Assembly (NCBI RefSeq): GCF_025564065.1
Contig: NZ_JAMGZK010000051.1
Coordinates: 186,001 to 250,000 of the forward strand
Source: Silvania hatchlandensis
Lineage (GTDB): Bacteria > Pseudomonadota > Gammaproteobacteria > Enterobacterales > Enterobacteriaceae
Direction: 5' to 3'
Length of the DNA stretch: 64,000 bases
The notes beneath the pieces are model-generated. The model saw only the letters and a list, made by a program, of their open reading frames with translations. It did not search any database and was not told the origin of the DNA. Position numbers and translations under genes: made by a program. Positions 20,138 to 29,695 of this stretch are shown here, piece after piece (position 1 is the stretch's first letter; each line of letters starts with the position of its first letter).

Positions 20138-20871
20138 AGCGAAACCCGGAAGCCGGGGTTGAGGAAGGATTCACGCGGGGTATAGTCGAGCGGCTTGCCC
20201 TGCCAGTCGTGAACATGCGCCCCGGCGGCGGCGGCGACCGCATGGCCCGCCGCGGTATCCCAGACATTGGTGGGCCCAAAACGCGGGTAGAGTTGCGCCT
20301 GCCCTTCCGCCACCAGGCAGAATTTCAGCGACGAACCGATTGAGGTGGTCTGGTGTTCGCCCAGTTGATGCAGGTACTCCTGCAGTTCGTTGTCGGAATG
20401 CGAACGGCTGATCACCACCAGCGGCGGACGGGCATCGCGCACCCGGATTTGCTTACGCACGCTGCACTCTTCTTTCCAGGCTTTACCGTCGGCAGCGCTG
20501 TACATCACCTTCAGCACCGGTGCATACACCACGCCCAGCACCGCTTTGCCCTTTTCAATCAGGGCAATATTGACGGTGAATTCACCGTTGCGCTTGATGA
20601 ACTCCTTGGTGCCATCCAGCGGATCCACCAGCCAGTAGCGTTGCCAGTGCTGGCGCACCTCCCACGACTGCGGATCCTCTTCGGAGAGCACCGGAATATC
20701 GGGCGTCAACGCCTGCAGGCCCTGCAGGATCACCCCATGCGCCGCGAGATCGGCCGCGGTAACCGGGGAGTCATCAACTTTACGAATGACGTCCATCGGG
20801 AGTTTGCCATCGTAGACCTGCATAATGGCATCGCCCGCATCCCGTGCGAGCTGACAAATTTTATCTAACAT
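20131..20871 (-). CDS. cysQ: 3'(2'),5'-bisphosphate nucleotidase CysQ
   Basis: Converts 3'-phosphoadenosine 5'-phosphate, the by-product of sulfate activation, to AMP and phosphate, which protects sulfur assimilation and RNA turnover from PAP build-up. The 246 residues carry the inositol-phosphatase-family metal motif DPLDGTKEF (about 83-91, with the partner SEED near 63-66) and WDTAAGHAV near 205. It is divergent from cpdB, whose product also feeds 3'-nucleotide metabolism. The start follows AGGTGGAG. Confidence 0.97.
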   Translation of the reverse strand: MLDKICQLARDAGDAIMQVYDGKLPMDVIRKVDDSPVTAADLAAHGVILQGLQALTPDIPVLSEEDPQSWEVRQHWQRYWLVDPLDGTKEFIKRNGEFTVNIALIEKGKAVLGVVYAPVLKVMYSAADGKAWKEECSVRKQIRVRDARPPLVVISRSHSDNELQEYLHQLGEHQTTSIGSSLKFCLVAEGQAQLYPRFGPTNVWDTAAGHAVAAAAGAHVHDWQGKPLDYTPRESFLNPGFRVSLY

Positions 20872-21062
20872 TCTCCACCTCTTTACGTGTAACAGTGGGT
20901 ATAACTCTTTGTTTTATTTATATCGCATTGGGCATAAATCCGCTATCTGTGAAGCAATTCCGGTTTCATGGTCAATTTTTCTGGCAGGATTCACAGTTCT
21001 GTAAGCAAAACAATATACATACATATTCTTTTGTGGCCTGGATCGAAAAAAGGACTCCTCAG

Positions 21063-23006
21063 ATGATTAAGTTTAGCGCAACGCTCCTGGCGACGCTGAT
21101 TGCAGCGAGCGTACAGGCAGCGACGGTGGATCTTCGCATTCTCGAAACCACCGACCTGCACAGCAATATGATGGACTTTGACTACTACAAAGATGCCCCG
21201 ACGGAAAAATTCGGCCTGGTACGCACCGCCAGCCTGATTAACGCTGCCCGTGGTGAAGTGAAAAACAGCGTGCTGGTGGACAATGGTGACTTAATTCAGG
21301 GCAGTCCGCTTGGCGATTACATGGCGGCGAAGGGGCTGAAAAAAGGCGACATTCACCCGGTCTATAAGGCGCTGAATACCCTGGATTACGCGGTCGGCAA
21401 CCTCGGGAATCATGAGTTTAACTACGGGCTGGACTACCTGCATATGGCGCTGGCCGGGGCGAAGTTCCCCTACGTCAACGCTAACATCATTGATGTGAAG
21501 ACCCAGAAGCCGCTGTTCACGCCCTATCTGATCAAAGAGACGTCGGTTGTGGATCAGGAGGGTAAGCCGCAGACGCTGAAAATTGGCTATATCGGTTTTG
21601 TCCCGCCGCAAATCATGACCTGGGATAAAAAGAACCTCGAGGGCAAAGTCACCGTTAACGACATAACCGAAACCGCACGCAAATATGTGCCGGAAATGCG
21701 CGAGAAAGGTGCCGACCTGGTGGTGGTGGTGGCACATTCCGGCCTGTCTGCCGATCCCTATCAGGCGATGGCGGAGAACTCGGTTTACTATCTGAGCGAA
21801 GTGAAAGGTGTGGACGCCATTCTCTTCGGCCACGCCCATGCGGTGTTCCCGGGCAAAGATTTCGCCAGCATCAAAGGCGCCGACATTGCCAAAGGGACGC
21901 TGAACGGCGTGCCCGCCGTGATGCCTGGCATGTGGGGCGATCATCTTGGGGTGGTCGACCTGGTGCTGAATAACGATGGCGGCAAATGGCAGGTGGCGCA
22001 GTCCAAAGCTGAAGCCCGCCCGATTTACGATCTGGCCGCCAAAAAGGCGCTGGTCGGTGAAGATAAAAAAATCGTTGAGGTGCTGAAGCACGATCACGAT
22101 GCCACCCGCGAGTTTGTCAGCAAACCGATCGGCAAGTCCTCGGATAACATGTACAGCTACCTGTCGCTGGTGCAGGACGATCCCACCGTGCAGGTGGTGA
22201 ACATGGCGCAGAAAGCCTACGTGGAACGCTTTATTCAGGGCGACCCGGATCTGGCCAAACTGCCGGTGCTGTCTGCCGCCGCGCCGTTTAAAGTGGGCGG
22301 ACGCAAGAACGATCCGGCCAGTTACGTTGAAGTGGAAAAAGGCCAGCTCACCTTCCGTAACGCCGCCGATCTGTATCTCTATCCGAACACGCTGGTAGTG
22401 GTGAAAGCCACGGGTCAGGAAGTGAAGGCGTGGCTGGAGTGTTCTGCCGGGCAGTTCAACCAGATCGATGTGACCAGCACTCAGCCGCAGTCGCTGATTA
22501 ACTGGGACGGGTTCCGCACCTATAACTTCGACGTGATTGACGGCGTGGACTACCAGATTGATGTCTCGCAGCCGGCGAAATACGACGGCGAATGCCAGAT
22601 TGTGAATGCACAGGCAGAACGTATCAAGAACCTGACCTTCAACGGCAAGCCCATCGATATGAAGGCCACCTTCCTGGTCGCGACCAACAACTACCGCGCC
22701 TACGGCGGCAAGTTTGCCGGGACCGGCGACAGCCATATCGCGTTTGCCTCCCCGGATGAGAACCGCTCGGTGCTGGCAGCGTGGATCGGCGAGCAGTCGA
22801 AAAAGGCGGGTGAAATCCATCCGGCCGCAGACAACAACTGGCGACTGGCACCGATCGCAAGCAAGGTGAAGCTGGATATTCGCTTTGAGACTGCGCCAAC
22901 GGAAAAAGCGGCGGCATTTATCAAAGAGAAGGCGCAGTATCCAATGAAACAGGTGGCAACCGATGAGATCGGTTTCGCCATTTATCAGCTGGATTTGAGT
23001 AAATAG
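21063..23006 (+). CDS. cpdB: Periplasmic 2',3'-cyclic phosphodiesterase / 3'-nucleotidase
   Basis: Hydrolyses 2',3'-cyclic nucleotides to 3'-nucleotides and then to nucleosides in the periplasm, for nucleotide scavenging. The 647 residues have a signal peptide ending in VQA before ATVDLRILE. An N-terminal metallophosphatase domain follows with [32 protein letters not shown] and [10 protein letters not shown], and then a C-terminal 5'-nucleotidase substrate domain. The start at 21063 lies behind AAGGA and gives the E. coli length; upstream in-frame codons do not look coding. A mobile-element-like repeat begins 55 bases after the stop. Confidence 0.98.
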   Translation: MIKFSATLLATLIAASVQAATVDLRILETTDLHSNMMDFDYYKDAPTEKFGLVRTASLINAARGEVKNSVLVDNGDLIQGSPLGDYMAAKGLKKGDIHPVYKALNTLDYAVGNLGNHEFNYGLDYLHMALAGAKFPYVNANIIDVKTQKPLFTPYLIKETSVVDQEGKPQTLKIGYIGFVPPQIMTWDKKNLEGKVTVNDITETARKYVPEMREKGADLVVVVAHSGLSADPYQAMAENSVYYLSEVKGVDAILFGHAHAVFPGKDFASIKGADIAKGTLNGVPAVMPGMWGDHLGVVDLVLNNDGGKWQVAQSKAEARPIYDLAAKKALVGEDKKIVEVLKHDHDATREFVSKPIGKSSDNMYSYLSLVQDDPTVQVVNMAQKAYVERFIQGDPDLAKLPVLSAAAPFKVGGRKNDPASYVEVEKGQLTFRNAADLYLYPNTLVVVKATGQEVKAWLECSAGQFNQIDVTSTQPQSLINWDGFRTYNFDVIDGVDYQIDVSQPAKYDGECQIVNAQAERIKNLTFNGKPIDMKATFLVATNNYRAYGGKFAGTGDSHIAFASPDENRSVLAAWIGEQSKKAGEIHPAADNNWRLAPIASKVKLDIRFETAPTEKAAAFIKEKAQYPMKQVATDEIGFAIYQLDLSK

Positions 23007-23061
23007 CAGTAATGTTGTTGGCCGGGTAAGGCGAGGTAAAAGCAAAACGGCAACGTAAGTT

Positions 23062-23721
23062 GTAATGCTGGTCAGTTAAGTATTGAGGGCTGTTCCGTTC
23101 ACTTTATGTTCAGCAGATTATAATAGCTTCACAGCACGTGAACGTGGCAAGGGGGTCACCGCGACCCCCTTGCCAATCCCCGCGGCCCCGCGACGAAATC
23201 GGTGCTTCGCACTACGCTCACCTCACGACCTCCTGCCTGCGGTCGGCTCAACTCGACATCCTGTCTCGCGTCGCCTCTGTCCGCCATCCCTGGCGTCCAG
23301 CCCTTGTCATCCGGTCTCCGGTTCGCCGATTTCAGCGGGGACTCAACACCCGTGCCCCATTCAGACCGCTGAGAAGGTGGAGGGAGCGAAAGTCCGGCTG
23401 AAAATCGCTGAGGCGTTGACCGCAGGCCGGGGCGAGGCGCAGGGATGCGCCGAGAGGGCGTGACCTACATGGATGTAGGATCACGCCCGACCCGAAGCCG
23501 AAGGGAATAAGCCGAAGGGACCGCGCAGCGGCGATTTTCTGTGCCGGGAGCCGGGATTGTAAAGGGGGCGGCGGCCCCCTTTACACGTTCACCGCAGCGC
23601 ATCAGACAGGAAGCAGAGGATTAAGAGTGAACGGAACGGTTCCACTTTTTCCTCAAAGGACTTTGTAGTCAGCCAAATAACGAATAAAAAAACGTGATTT
23701 TGCTTAACTGACCAGCATTAC
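23062..23721. mobile_element. Non-coding MITE-like repeat element, copy A (660 bp)
   Basis: Bounded by perfect 19-bp inverted repeats GTAATGCTGGTCAGTTAAG (23062-23080) and its complement (23703-23721). It is flanked by a perfect 10-bp direct repeat AACGTAAGTT (23052-23061, 23722-23731), the mark of transposition. Inside are a 12-bp subterminal inverted repeat GTTCCGTTCACT (23092-23103, 23626-23637), an 8-bp one (GTGAACGT, 23138-23145 and 23585-23592) and two strong hairpins (23145-23175, loop ACCGC; 23558-23585, loop GGCG). No transposase or other convincing gene is present. A second, inverted copy lies at 29747-30347. A segment at 23386-23520 is absent from that copy. Confidence 0.85.
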
Positions 23722-23749
23722 AACGTAAGTTGCCGTTTTTAGTGTTTGC

Positions 23750-23784
23750 GCCCTCTCCCCGTGGGAGAGGGTTGGGGTGAGGGC
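23750..23784. repeat. CCCTCACCCC-type palindromic repeat
   Basis: Same family as the pair between ytfQ and ytfR: a CCCTCTCCCC arm pairs with GGGAGAGGG, followed by TTGGGGTGAGGGC. It adjoins copy A of the mobile-element-like repeat and lies at the 3' end of ytfH. Confidence 0.8.
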
Positions 23785-23808
23785 ATCAGGCCGCAAAATT
23801 TTATATAA

Positions 23809-24189
23809 TCACGCCGCACGTTCATCCCGATTCGTCATCACCTGCGGTAAATTCAGCTCAATCCAGTCTGCCAGCGCCGCCACTTTCTCGCTCACCTCTT
23901 CCCCCAGCGGGGTCAGGCTATATTCAACGTGCGGCGGTACCACCGGATACGAGACGCGGTTGATAAATCCATCCTGCTCCAGCGCCTGTAGCGACTGGGC
24001 CAGCATCTTCTCGCTCACCCCACCCATTTTGCGCCTGAGATCGCTAAAGCGATGCGTTCCCTGACGCAGCGCCACCAGAATCAGCACACCCCAGCGGCTG
24101 GTCACATGCTTTAGCACATCCCGGGAGGGGCACTGCTCCGCGAAGAGATTGCCGTCGCGCATTTGCTCGCTAAGCGTTGGGTTCGTCAT
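23809..24189 (-). CDS. ytfH: HxlR-family transcriptional regulator YtfH
   Basis: Small winged-helix DNA-binding protein, 126 residues as in E. coli. The HxlR signature is clear: CPSRDVLKHVTSRWGVLILVAL (about 20-41), FSDLRRKMGGVSEKMLAQSLQ, then the wing with YPVVPPHVEYSLTPLG. Members of this family often sense electrophiles or quinones through an N-terminal Cys; Cys20 stands at that place. It is divergent from qorB, a quinone oxidoreductase, which makes qorB the likely target. The shared 89-base promoter region contains repeated TACTTAC sequences. Confidence 0.95.
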   Translation of the reverse strand: MTNPTLSEQMRDGNLFAEQCPSRDVLKHVTSRWGVLILVALRQGTHRFSDLRRKMGGVSEKMLAQSLQALEQDGFINRVSYPVVPPHVEYSLTPLGEEVSEKVAALADWIELNLPQVMTNRDERAA

Positions 24190-24278
24190 TTCATACTTAC
24201 CTTTTTGTACGTACTTACTTAAAGTTAGCTAAGGTGATAGTGTGCCACAACACTTACCTGAGACGAAGGATATTCATC
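24190..24278. promoter_or_regulatory. Divergent ytfH-qorB control region
   Basis: Contains TACTTAC twice (24194-24200, 24212-24218) and the perfect palindrome GTACGTAC (24207-24214), followed by a TTAGCTAA palindrome. This GTACTTAC-like vocabulary is what HxlR-family operators tend to look like, so autoregulation of ytfH and control of qorB are plausible. This is inference. Confidence 0.5.
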
Positions 24279-25127
24279 ATGATCGCGATTACCGGTGCCA
24301 CCGGCCAGCTTGGCCAACACGTCATTGAGCTGCTGCTGAAAACCGTTCCGGCCAGTCAGCTGGTTGCTATTGTGCGTAACCCGGCGAAAGCCGAAGCGCT
24401 GAGCCAGCAGGGCGTAGATGTCCGCCAGGCCGATTACACCGACCAGGCCGCCTTCACCACCGCGCTGGCAGGCGTGGATAAGCTGCTGCTGATCTCCTCC
24501 AGCGAAGTCGGCCAGCGCACGCCGCAGCATCTGAACGTGATCAATGCCGCGCAGGCTGCTGGTGTGAAATTTATCGCCTACACCAGCCTGCTGCATGCCG
24601 ATACCTCTCCACTGGCCCTGCACGTCGAGCACGTCGAGACCGAGAACGCGCTGGCGGCATCGGGCATTCCTTACGCCCTGCTGCGTAACGGTTGGTACAG
24701 TGAAAACTACCTCGCGAGTGCACCGCCGGCACTGGAGCACGGGGTCTTTATCGGCTCCGCAGGCGAAGGCAAAATCGCCGCTGCCACCCGCGCCGACTAT
24801 GCAGCGGCGGCAGCACGCGTCATTTCTGAAGAAGGCCATGCCGGTAAAGTATATGAGCTGGCGGGCGACTCTGCGTGGACATTAGGCGAGCTGGCAGCGG
24901 AGCTGAGCCGTCAGAGCGGGAAAAACGTGGTTTATCAGAACCTGAACGAAGCCGATTTTGCCGCCGCGCTGAAAGGCTTTGGCTTACCGGCGGGTCTGGC
25001 GGATCTGCTGGCCGACTCCGACGTGGGTGCCTCGAAAGGCGGTCTGTTCGACGACAGCCGCACCCTGAGCACCCTGATCGGTCGCCCAACCACAACGCTT
25101 ACTGAGAGCGTGAAGAGCATCCTGTAA
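24279..25127 (+). CDS. qorB: NAD(P)H:quinone oxidoreductase QorB
   Basis: NADPH-dependent quinone reductase of the atypical short-chain (NmrA-like) family. The 282 residues start with the Rossmann motif ITGATGQLGQ (about 4-13), followed by the NADPH-phosphate-binding region VRNPAKAEAL and later ISSSEVGQR. The start at 24279 follows CGAAGGA and aligns with E. coli; the open frame continues upstream without homology. It is divergent from its probable regulator ytfH. An unrelated AraC gene follows on the same strand. Confidence 0.96.
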   Translation: MIAITGATGQLGQHVIELLLKTVPASQLVAIVRNPAKAEALSQQGVDVRQADYTDQAAFTTALAGVDKLLLISSSEVGQRTPQHLNVINAAQAAGVKFIAYTSLLHADTSPLALHVEHVETENALAASGIPYALLRNGWYSENYLASAPPALEHGVFIGSAGEGKIAAATRADYAAAAARVISEEGHAGKVYELAGDSAWTLGELAAELSRQSGKNVVYQNLNEADFAAALKGFGLPAGLADLLADSDVGASKGGLFDDSRTLSTLIGRPTTTLTESVKSIL

Positions 25128-25208
25128 TTGTTAAGAAGTGGTTAATTGTTGTGGCATCCCCGTGGGTCATCTCTGATAATGGAAGCATGACCCACGAGGA
25201 GGCTCACC

Positions 25209-26033
25209 GTGCAAGGCGTACCCGAACAGTTCTTCGATGAAAGAGACAGCGCGCGCTTTCGCCATCTGGCGCAGGTGCCGGGCGTCGAACTGTATCACGC
25301 CCACATCTCGCGCTATGCGTTTGAGCCTCACACCCATGAAGCCTTCGGAATCGGCGCAATTGAAGCCGGTGCCGAGCGCTTTCGCTATCGCGGCACCCAG
25401 TACGTTGCCCCCGTCAATTCCGTTGTCACCATGAACCCGGATGAGCTGCACACCGGCGAGGCTGAAACCGCCGACGGCTGGCGCTACCGGATGATCTACC
25501 TTGAACCGGATCTGCTTGAAGAGGTGACCGGCGTTCGCCACTGGTGGTTTAGCGACGTCACCCGCCACGACCCCCGCCGCTCGCAGCAGATCTGCCAGCT
25601 GATTTATGGCCTGTGGCACACCGACGACCCGCTGGCGCAAAAAGGGCTGCTGCTGGATCTGATTGAGACCTTCCGGCCGCTGGCGCGCCATGCGCCAGTG
25701 CTGCGCGAAGGCGCGCAGCGCTTCGATCGGGTGCGCGACTATCTGCATGACAATTATATGCATTCCCTCACTCTCGACGAGCTGGCGCAGGTGGTGTCGC
25801 TCAGTCCATACCATTTTCAGCGCCAGTTTAAAGCCCATTTCCACGTTACCCCCCATCAGATGCTGATGGCGATCCGCCTGTGGCGCGCCAAAGCGTTCCT
25901 CACTCAGGGGCTACCGGCCGCTGAGGTGGCGGCGGCCACCGGGCTGACTGACCAGTCGCACCTGACCCGCGCGTTTACGCGTCGCTATGGCATCACCCCC
26001 GTGCGCTATCAGAAACAGGTGGCGAAGCGCTAA
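25209..26033 (+). CDS. AraC-family regulator, cupin plus double HTH
   Basis: The 274 residues have an N-terminal cupin-type AraC_binding domain (about 15-150, with the metal-like HTHEAFGIG near 41-49) and a C-terminal pair of helix-turn-helix motifs (about 175-270: LTLDELAQVVSLSPYHFQRQFK and PAAEVAAATGLTDQSHLTRAF). It starts at a GTG behind a strong GAGGAGG. E. coli has no such gene here. It sits 75 bases upstream of ytfF and in line with it, so the exporter is a natural target; such AraC-plus-DMT pairs are common. The effector is unknown. Confidence 0.9.
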   Translation: MQGVPEQFFDERDSARFRHLAQVPGVELYHAHISRYAFEPHTHEAFGIGAIEAGAERFRYRGTQYVAPVNSVVTMNPDELHTGEAETADGWRYRMIYLEPDLLEEVTGVRHWWFSDVTRHDPRRSQQICQLIYGLWHTDDPLAQKGLLLDLIETFRPLARHAPVLREGAQRFDRVRDYLHDNYMHSLTLDELAQVVSLSPYHFQRQFKAHFHVTPHQMLMAIRLWRAKAFLTQGLPAAEVAAATGLTDQSHLTRAFTRRYGITPVRYQKQVAKR

Positions 26034-26108
26034 TGCGCAATCTCATACAATACGCCCGTCTTTTGCCCTTCTACACTGCCAGCATGTTCAGAAATAAGAG
26101 ATGGAAAA

Positions 26109-27101
26109 ATGATTAGCGGCGTGCTGTATGCCCTGCTCGCGGGTTTAATGTGGGGGCTGATTTTTGTCGGCCCGTTGATTGTGCCGGAGTACCCGGCGAT
26201 GCTGCAGTCGATGGGACGTTATCTGGCGCTGGGGCTGATCGCCCTGCCGCTGGCGTGGCTGGGCCGCGCGCGTTTACGCCAGCTTTCACGTCAGGACTGG
26301 TGGACGGCGCTGGGGCTCACCATGATGGGTAACCTGATCTATTACGTCTGCCTGGCCAGCGCCATTCAGCGCACCGGGGCGCCGGTGTCGACGATGATTA
26401 TCGGCACCCTGCCGGTGGTGATCCCGGTGTTCGCCAACCTGCTGTATAGCCAGCGCGATGGCAAACTGGCGTGGTCAAAGATGATGCCCGCCCTGCTGTT
26501 TATCGCCCTGGGGCTGGCGTGCGTCAACATTGCTGAGCTGCGCCACGGCATGGCCGATATCAGCGCCTGGCGCTACGGTTCCGGCATTCTGCTGGCGTCG
26601 TTCTCGGTGGTCTGCTGGGCGTGGTATGCGCTGCGCAATGCCCGCTGGCTGCGGGAAAACCCGGATAAACACCCGATGATGTGGGCCACCGCGCAGGCGC
26701 TGGTCACGCTGCCGGTGTCGCTGATCGGCTATGTGGCCGCCTGCATCTGGCTGAATGCACAGCAGCCGACCTTTGCCCTGCCGCTGGGGCCGCGGCCGGG
26801 GGTGTTTCTCGGTCTGATGGTGGCGATCGCCGTTTGCTGTTCATGGGTGGGCGCGCTGTGCTGGAACATGGCCAGCCAGAAGCTGCCGACGGTGATTCTG
26901 GGGCCGTTGATTGTGTTCGAAACGCTGGCCGGGCTGCTGTACACCTTTTTACTGCGCCAGAGCGTGCCGCCGTTGTTAACCGGAGCCGGGATTGTTTTGT
27001 TGGTGGTGGGTGTGGTGATTGCGGTCAGCGCGAAGCTGGAAAAACGCCCGGCGACGCAGCGCTTGCCAGGCCTACAAGATCGTAGGCCGGATAAGCGCTA
27101 G
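26109..27101 (+). CDS. ytfF: DMT-family transporter YtfF
   Basis: Inner-membrane transporter of the drug/metabolite superfamily, about ten membrane helices in 330 residues, with the E. coli YtfF start MISGVLYALLAGLMWGLIF. The substrate is not established. The last dozen or so residues (near LPGLQDRRPDKR) are encoded by a REP element that overlaps the stop codon, so this tail is probably not conserved even among close relatives. It follows the AraC gene and is convergent with chemoreceptor 3. Confidence 0.94.
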   Translation: MISGVLYALLAGLMWGLIFVGPLIVPEYPAMLQSMGRYLALGLIALPLAWLGRARLRQLSRQDWWTALGLTMMGNLIYYVCLASAIQRTGAPVSTMIIGTLPVVIPVFANLLYSQRDGKLAWSKMMPALLFIALGLACVNIAELRHGMADISAWRYGSGILLASFSVVCWAWYALRNARWLRENPDKHPMMWATAQALVTLPVSLIGYVAACIWLNAQQPTFALPLGPRPGVFLGLMVAIAVCCSWVGALCWNMASQKLPTVILGPLIVFETLAGLLYTFLLRQSVPPLLTGAGIVLLVVGVVIAVSAKLEKRPATQRLPGLQDRRPDKR

Positions 27102-27113
27102 CGCCATCCGGCG
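27082..27113. repeat. REP element overlapping the ytfF stop codon
   Basis: Classic enterobacterial REP sequence: GTAGGCCGGATAAGCG and CGCCATCCGGCG pair around a short centre. The ytfF TAG (27099-27101) lies in its middle. It separates two convergent genes and ends 5 bases before the 3' end of chemoreceptor 3. Confidence 0.88.
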
Positions 27114-27117
27114 TTTA

Positions 27118-28767
27118 TCAGAAGGTTTCCCAGTTGGCTTCGTTTAACGCCGCCACCGGTTTTGCTTTGGCGGTAGGGGTTTTAACCGGAGCCGCTTTCA
27201 CTGCCTGGCCACGGGTAATTTTAAATACTGCCACCGCCTCGTTCAGGCGCGCCGCCTGATCTTCCAGCGCCGCTGCCGCCGCTGCGGACTCTTCCACCAG
27301 CGAGGCGTTCTGCTGGGTGACGCGATCCATCTCGGCAACCGCCTGGCCGACCTGATCAATGCCGCGACTTTGCTCATCAGAGGCGGAAGCGATTTCGCCC
27401 ATGATGTCAGTCACGCGGGTAACCGCATTGACGATTTCTGCCATCGTCTCTCCGGCCTCGTTAACCAGCGCGGAACCGGCGCTGACGCGGGCACCAGAGT
27501 CGTCGATTAACCCTTTGATCTCTTTCGCTGCCTGGGCGCTACGCTGCGCCAGGGTACGGACTTCCCCTGCCACCACCGCAAAACCACGGCCCTGCTCGCC
27601 CGCTCGCGCCGCTTCTACCGCCGCGTTCAGCGCCAGAATATTGGTCTGGAAGGCAATGCCGTCAATCACGTTGGTGATCTGGGCAATTTTGCTGGAGCTG
27701 GTGGCGATTTCATCCATGGTGCGCACCACGCCTTCGACCACGCTCCCGCCTTTCTTCGCGGTGGACGATGCATCCAGCGCCAGTCGTGAAGCCTGACGGG
27801 CGTTATCGGCGTTCTGCTTCACGGTAGCGGTCAGCTGTTCCATACTGGCTGCCGTCTCTTCCAGGGAGGCCGCCTGCTGCTCGGTACGGGAAGAGAGATC
27901 GTTACTGCCCGCCGAGATTTCACCGGCTCCGGTGTAGATAGTGTCCGCGCCTTCGCGCACCACGCCAACGGTGTTCGCCAGTGATTTTTGCATCTCGTGG
28001 ACGTTCATCGCCAGCATCGCCATTTCGTTCTGGCCGTGGGCGTTGATCGGCTGGGTCAGATCGCCTGCGGCGATGGCACGAATGTGAGCGATCACTTCAT
28101 GCAGCGGTTGCAGCAGCACCCGGCGCATCGCAATCCAGCTGGCGACAATCACGCCCACCACAATCACCATAATGGTACTGAGGATCCACAGGATACGCTG
28201 GTAGTCCGCTTCGTTATCGCTCACGCCGACGCTGGCCAGCTTCGCCTGCACTTCACGCCACTCGCGGTAGACGGCCTGCATCGCAACCTGCTTCTGCTCG
28301 GCATTCTGTTTGAACATATCCTCCAGATTTCCCTGCGCCAGCAGCTCGTTCATTTTTGCAAGCGTTGAGGAGTAAGCGCGGTACTGCTCTTCCAGCCGAT
28401 CCGCCAGCTTCTCGTCCAGGCCCGGGGTTTCCGGCAGGGCGTAATATTTATCGTAATGCCCCTGCGCCTCTGCCAGCAGATTTTTCCCTGCCGTCACCAG
28501 CTCACCCAGCTGCGTGCCGTTGATCTCAGTTGCTGTGGTGTTTTGCAGGCGGAGCATCCCGCGGTTCAGGGTCACACGCGCCTGGTTAAGGCTAATCCAG
28601 GCATCGGTAAACTCCGCTACGTTCTGGCTGGAGAGCTGGGAGACGTTGAAATTATCCTTGTCGTTATTCAGCGCGTTGATAAAGACCGTCGCCGCAATGA
28701 TCTGCATCGCACCCAGAACAAACAGCACCGAGATTAACAGGGTGATTACTTTAATACGTTTAAACAT
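27118..28767 (-). CDS. Methyl-accepting chemotaxis protein with NWETF tail
   Basis: Receptor of 549 residues closest in design to E. coli Tsr/Tar. Membrane segments at about 7-30 and 192-213 flank a periplasmic four-helix domain. HAMP follows (about 214-267), then methylation helices ([19 protein letters not shown]) and the tip [20 protein letters not shown]. It ends after an Ala/Lys/Pro linker in NWETF, the pentapeptide that tethers CheR and CheB, so it may assist methylation of tail-less receptors. The start MFKRIKVI at 28767 places the first membrane segment correctly. It sits between ytfF and ytfE with its own FliA-like promoter. Confidence 0.95.
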   Translation of the reverse strand: MFKRIKVITLLISVLFVLGAMQIIAATVFINALNNDKDNFNVSQLSSQNVAEFTDAWISLNQARVTLNRGMLRLQNTTATEINGTQLGELVTAGKNLLAEAQGHYDKYYALPETPGLDEKLADRLEEQYRAYSSTLAKMNELLAQGNLEDMFKQNAEQKQVAMQAVYREWREVQAKLASVGVSDNEADYQRILWILSTIMVIVVGVIVASWIAMRRVLLQPLHEVIAHIRAIAAGDLTQPINAHGQNEMAMLAMNVHEMQKSLANTVGVVREGADTIYTGAGEISAGSNDLSSRTEQQAASLEETAASMEQLTATVKQNADNARQASRLALDASSTAKKGGSVVEGVVRTMDEIATSSSKIAQITNVIDGIAFQTNILALNAAVEAARAGEQGRGFAVVAGEVRTLAQRSAQAAKEIKGLIDDSGARVSAGSALVNEAGETMAEIVNAVTRVTDIMGEIASASDEQSRGIDQVGQAVAEMDRVTQQNASLVEESAAAAAALEDQAARLNEAVAVFKITRGQAVKAAPVKTPTAKAKPVAALNEANWETF

Positions 28768-28804
28768 TCTTAGCCTTATGTTGCAGGATATTGTCTGATA
28801 AGGC

Positions 28805-28831
28805 ATATCGGCAGAATGCGCATGTTATTTA
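28805..28831 (-). promoter_or_regulatory. FliA (sigma-28) promoter of chemoreceptor 3
   Basis: Minus strand TAAA (28828-28831), exactly 15 bases, then GCCGATAT (28805-28812), 7 of 8 against the consensus. It lies about 38 bases before the start codon. Confidence 0.8.
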
Positions 28832-28961
28832 ACATTTCGTGGTCGAACCACCGCCATTTCTGTAAATTATCAAACCCATTCAGCAAGTTAAAAACATAAG
28901 AAATTTTTGTGAATCCCCTCCTTTTTGCTCCGTGCTCCCAAAGGGGTATAGCTTCGCCTTA

Positions 28962-28984
28962 AAGTTGCATTTAAAATGCACCTT
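28962..28984. promoter_or_regulatory. NsrR operator upstream of ytfE
   Basis: A 23-bp imperfect palindrome, AAGTTGCATTT - A - AAATGCACCTT, in which 10 of 11 base pairs are symmetric. It matches the NsrR consensus known upstream of E. coli ytfE. The site lies 25 bases before the start codon. Confidence 0.85.
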
Positions 28985-29009
28985 ATCAAATGACGATGAG
29001 GTAATTGCA

Positions 29010-29672
29010 ATGGCCTACCGCGACCAACCATTAGGCGAGCTGGCGCTCTCCATTCCACGCGCATCTGCGCTGTTCCGTAAATACGACATGGATTACTGCT
29101 GCGGCGGTAAACAAACCCTGGCGCGTGCTGCATCGCGCAAGGAACTGGATCTGGACCTCATCGAAGCAGAACTGGCGACACTGGCCGAGCAGCCGCTGGA
29201 GAAAGACTGGCGCAGCGTGCCGCTGGCTGAAATCATCGATCACATCATCGTGCGCTATCACGATCGTCACCGCGAACAGCTGCCAGAACTCATTCTGCAG
29301 GCCACCAAAGTTGAGCGTGTGCATGCCGAGAAGGCCTCTGTCCCGCGTGGTCTGGCGAAAAATCTGACCATGCTGCACCAGGAACTGTCCAGCCACATGA
29401 TGAAAGAAGAGCAGATCCTGTTCCCGATGATCAAACAGGGAATGGGTAGCCAGGCGATGGGTCCGATCAGCGTGATGGAAAGTGAGCACGACGACGCGGG
29501 TGAACTGGTGGAGGTGATCAAACACATCACCGATAACGTGACCCCGCCGGCGGATGCCTGCACCACCTGGCGCGCCATGTATAACGGGATTAACGAGATG
29601 ATCGACGATCTGATGGAACACATCAGTCTGGAGAATAACGTTCTGTTCCCACGCGCGCTGTCCGGGGAATAA
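29010..29672 (+). CDS. ytfE: Di-iron protein YtfE (RIC), repair of iron centres
   Basis: Cytoplasmic di-iron protein that restores iron-sulfur clusters damaged by nitric oxide or peroxide and has been reported to reduce NO. The 220 residues equal the E. coli length. The N-terminal ScdA domain holds Cys30-Cys31 in MDYCCGG. The hemerythrin-like four-helix bundle carries the metal ligands H84, H129, E133, H160, H204 and E208, all present. The start at 29010 follows GAGG and the NsrR site. Copy B of the mobile-element-like repeat begins 74 bases downstream. Confidence 0.97.
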   Translation: MAYRDQPLGELALSIPRASALFRKYDMDYCCGGKQTLARAASRKELDLDLIEAELATLAEQPLEKDWRSVPLAEIIDHIIVRYHDRHREQLPELILQATKVERVHAEKASVPRGLAKNLTMLHQELSSHMMKEEQILFPMIKQGMGSQAMGPISVMESEHDDAGELVEVIKHITDNVTPPADACTTWRAMYNGINEMIDDLMEHISLENNVLFPRALSGE

Positions 29673-29695
29673 AGAAAAGGCCACAGCGGCCTGAT

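Noticed and set aside
21291..23045. 584-codon open frame antisense to cpdB
   Set aside because: cpdB is a clear, full-length conserved gene. The antisense frame has no recognisable domain, is rich in His and Arg, and arises from GC-rich third codon positions.
23138..23401. Open frames of about 90-140 codons in the mobile-element-like repeats
   Set aside because: They span hairpins and variable cassettes, change length between the two copies, and have the Arg/Pro/Ser-rich make-up of translated GC-rich repeats. I treat the elements as non-coding.
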